A stretch of 18,786 bases of DNA from Temnopleurus reevesii (lineage: Eukaryota > Echinodermata > Echinoidea > Temnopleuroida > Temnopleuridae), in contig BQKZ01002521.1 of the NCBI GenBank assembly GCA_036244855.1, positions 32,723-51,508 of the forward strand. The letters are read 5' to 3'. How positions within the stretch are numbered: position 1 is the first letter of the stretch; every line of letters starts with the position of its first letter. Position numbers and translations under genes: made by a program. Of this stretch, positions 16,121-18,786 are shown one piece after another. The notes beneath the pieces were generated by a model, which was not told where the DNA came from, ran no database searches, and worked only from the letters and a program-made list of their open reading frames with translations.

Positions 16121-16455
16121 TTAGAACAGGGCGGGATCATTATAACCTTGAGACTTTAAGAAAATCATTCGACTCATAGAAAAGTCAAAAGATTATCCAC
16201 AACAATAAGTACAAAGATACGCATGATTCGTTTTCTTTGGTTTCAATACTGCAATGTATATTTGTATTTCTTTTTCGGCAAGTTCAATGGAGTTTATAAG
16301 TTATGGAATGCATGAATATGACGGCAATGAATATGATTAAAATCAAATACATGTACAAGGAAAATAAAACAGAAAGCGTGCTCGAGACGCAACAGAAAGC
16401 AAACAAACTGTGACAGGAAATTGTCGCAAGCCAGTGGATCTGGACATAAAGCTAA
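16121..16455. other. Gene-free AT-rich DNA
   Basis: Lies between two MITEs. Nothing recognisable seen. Confidence 0.35.
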
Positions 16456-16706
16456 AGGCCGACTCACACCTTTGCGTTTTTAGCCTGCGTCAGCTCAGCG
16501 TTTTTGAAAATTAAAAATAAATACTCCCCGAGCGCGCAGTATACGCTGATCAGACGGTGTACTGATATTCGTCTTGCATGCGCTCAAGGAGCGTGCGCTG
16601 AATGTCAGTCCACCGTATGACCTGCGTCTTTTGTGCGTCCAGGGAGCGGTTTTTTCGAATATGTCGGGCCTCCGCAGGCTAAAAACGCAAAAGTGTGAGT
16701 CGACAT
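16456..16706. mobile_element. MITE, GCGTTTTT family copy 2
   Basis: A 251-bp element whose left end AGGCCGACTC and subterminal ACACCTTTGCGTTTTT match the copies at 10294 and 17749. The right end, AAAAACGCAAAAGTGTGAGTC, is the inverted partner, but its last bases (GACAT) have drifted. TAA precedes the left end at 16453-16455; the matching right duplication is no longer clear. The minus-strand frame across it is not a gene. Confidence 0.75.
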
Positions 16707-16737
16707 TTCCTATGCAAGTTGCCGTTGCATAAACCAT

Positions 16738-16902
16738 CCTGGGTCCCGTAACATAAACATGATAAAGGTTTGCGATTAATCGCTATTTGATTTTGCGATC
16801 AATTGCAAACTTTTAGTACATGATATGCCATAGACTTGCGATTGATATCAATCGCTATCAAATTAGCAATCAATCAGAAACCTTTATGTTACGGGGCCCA
16901 GG
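16738..16902. mobile_element. MITE, CCTGGGYCCCGTAACATAAA type
   Basis: A 165-bp element with inverted ends CCTGGGTCCCGTAACATAAA and CCTTTATGTTACGGGGCCCAGG. Subterminal GCGATTAATCGC and TTGCGATTGATATCAATCGC blocks repeat a GATTAATCGC/GATATCAATCGC theme. No convincing target duplication was found. Only one copy is present in the window. Confidence 0.65.
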
Positions 16903-17745
16903 AGTCTTTGAGGGCCCTGGAAACTCATTTCACGCGTCTCTTTATACGAATGAGCTGCTGAGTTGAAAAGTAAACACCATATGAATATCAAAGATAATTA
17001 TATCCTTAGAGTAAAACACAAAAGGTGTATTTATCGTCAAAATGAGACCTAAAAACTATTACAGCGAAACATAAACATTTGCTTCTGCCTCCAAAATGGC
17101 AGTCTTCATAGTGAAAGTATACGTACATCATTTATATTTGAATTACAATTGTAGGCAATTATTGAATTGTCTAAATTGTTTTAACTCGCCACCAGTAACA
17201 CAATTATTAACATGAAATCAAATCAAAATGAATAAATGGTAATGTGAACCCTTGAAGGAATATCAAACTGATTAAAATAATAACGCGTAATTCAATCACT
17301 GTTAAAACGATAGAAATAACTAAAATACAAAAAAATACATTATTACACACACCCGAGTATATTGTTCGAAATGTATAATGAAATTGTACAACAATTTTGA
17401 ATACATACACAACATTCATAAACACTGCAGCATTTTCAAACAAATATTGAATACACTGCAAAACACTTCAATTAATACTGAAATAAAATCACACTCAGAA
17501 AAATTGCTATTTAGTATGCAATAATATTCTGGGTTTAGTAGAACTGTCTTAACCTATACTTCGAAATAAAACTTTGATCATGTTAAAATATCACTTTCAT
17601 AATCATGATAATATGATTACACATTTTGGAAGATCATACTTGGCATTAATAGCACACTTTTCATTTTCTTTCATTGCACCTCACGCTATACTATATTTTT
17701 TGATAAATGTATATGATATATCTCTGTAGTTTATAACATCTCACT
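16903..17745. other. Gene-free, strongly AT-rich DNA
   Basis: A minus-strand hydrophobic 84-codon frame (17207-17461) is best explained by base composition. No repeat or RNA gene noted. Confidence 0.35.
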
Positions 17746-17748
17746 TAA

Positions 17749-17950
17749 AGCCGACTCATACCTTTGCGTTTTTGTAAGCGGTACGCTGCTCAGATGGTGG
17801 ACTGACGTTTGGCTTGGGTTCAAGAAAAGTACGCCGGCCGAACGTAAGTCCGCCGCATCATATACGTCTTTGTGCGTCTGTGGAACGATTTCAATTAAAA
17901 ATAACCGCTGGACCGACGGAGACTAAAAACGCAAAAGTTTGAATCACCCT
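17749..17950. mobile_element. MITE, GCGTTTTT family copy 3, shorter
   Basis: A 202-bp relative of the elements at 10294 and 16456. The left end is AGCCGACTCATACCTTTGCG and the right end has AAAAACGCAAAAG followed by a worn GAATCACCCT. TAA lies just before it (17746-17748) and TTA just after, so the target duplication is approximate. It lacks part of the left internal region that the other two copies keep (the GCGTCGG...CAGCG block), giving the shorter length. Confidence 0.7.
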
Positions 17951-18786
17951 TTAGCATGTTTAGACCAATAATTAGGCGCTGCTTGTTCTTTATTCATCCA
18001 TCCATTTATATTTCTTTTACATTGTTCATTGATTAAATTTCTCCACCAAGCATTTGACCTAAAAATATCCAATTCGTTACTTCCTTCCAACACAATTTAG
18101 AGAGACGAAGTATACTTATCTCTTAGCACTTTGGCAATCAAAATTGTAGCACCTATTAATTAATTAATAATTTCTAGCGTTATACGCTATATTACATAAT
18201 GTTCACTACCGCACGTCGACATGGCATGATTATATCTCGGTCATTTCCTTTACCCTCAATTTTGACAAAAATCACACAATTTTAGGTTGCTTCATTCGAC
18301 TTGGCTAGAAGTTCCGGTTGTGTACATATCCAAGGGACCCGACCTGGCTGTTTTGCTCGCCAAAACATTGCTGACTAATAAGTAAATTGATTTACCCACA
18401 AATGAAAATAATGTACCCAGAAATGAAAATAATGTACAACGTAAAAGTGAGTATATAATTAATGAGTTCATTATCCAATTCCTATCAGCACTGTTCAGTT
18501 TTCCATATAAGCATCACGAAGAGGATAAAACATTCTACCGTCATCAGGAACTAAAATATGTATTTTGCCTGATGTTTAGTTCCTGCCAATGTAAGATCGC
18601 CAATTCGAGCACATCAAATTCGTGGTTCGACATTCACTTATTTTTCTTTACACATGGTAGCCTATTGTTTGATAGGTAGACTAACTATTCATAATATTTC
18701 TGAAATAAACGTCTTGAAAGGTGGCGGGGCTGCCTTTGAAGCTTTTTACACGCTTACATGTTACACCCATTCTCTTTTTTTTTTTT
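17951..18786. other. Gene-free AT-rich DNA to the window end
   Basis: Holds a 21-bp direct repeat pair (ACCCACAAATGAAAATAATG and ACCCAGAAATGAAAATAATG, about 18395-18435), an inverted pair CAGGAACTAAA / TTTAGTTCCTG near 18545 and 18577, and a terminal T-run. No coding sequence seen. Confidence 0.4.

Overview
The window looks like genomic DNA from an invertebrate animal, most likely a marine deuterostome such as a sea urchin or other echinoderm. The reasons are an AT-rich background, one recognisable chordate-like receptor gene among long non-coding stretches, very many short inverted-repeat transposons (MITEs), a fragment of a CR1-like LINE, long microsatellites, and two near-identical sequence blocks that look like the two haplotypes of a highly heterozygous animal. 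The species itself is inference. No prokaryotic, rRNA, tRNA or CRISPR feature was seen.

Only one intact protein gene is convincing: a 412-residue class A GPCR at 9025..10263 (+), recognised as an orthologue of vertebrate GPR19. It is encoded without introns. A good splice acceptor just upstream suggests that a 5' UTR exon lies further upstream, and a short overlapping uORF starts at the first base of the inferred exon. An inverted-repeat transposon sits 30 bases past the stop codon, in what is probably the 3' UTR.

Layout. 1-730: mostly unique AT-rich DNA. 735-1225: a CA-rich minisatellite of about 100-bp units, cut by a 143-bp MITE with a perfect 9-bp target duplication. 1318-1790: unique DNA with several transcription-factor-like sites. 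1836-2033: an interrupted (GAT)n array leading into what may be the 3' end of a minus-strand LINE. About 2500-3106: the broken 3' end of a CR1-like LINE. 3262-3956: a decayed MITE holding a second inverted-repeat element. 4256-8252: a 1-kb block present twice and joined at a single N (5265); the second copy carries a 1,983-bp element with inverted repeats of about 114 bp, and the first copy is its empty site. 8259-8906: tandem 91-93-bp dyad units interrupted by another MITE. 9000-10900: the GPR19-like gene. 11100-18000: many MITEs of at least five families separated by unremarkable AT-rich DNA, plus a large (CT)n/(CA)n tract at 14922-15236. 18000-18786: nothing coding.

The main interest lies in the transposon record. 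One family has 9-bp target duplications and a graded loss of one arm. Two small families have TTA or TAA duplications, as in PIF/Harbinger. A large non-autonomous TIR element has an empty site visible in the same window, but the block structure around it is most simply an assembly artefact that places two haplotypes in tandem. No gene cluster suggesting a new multi-gene system was found.
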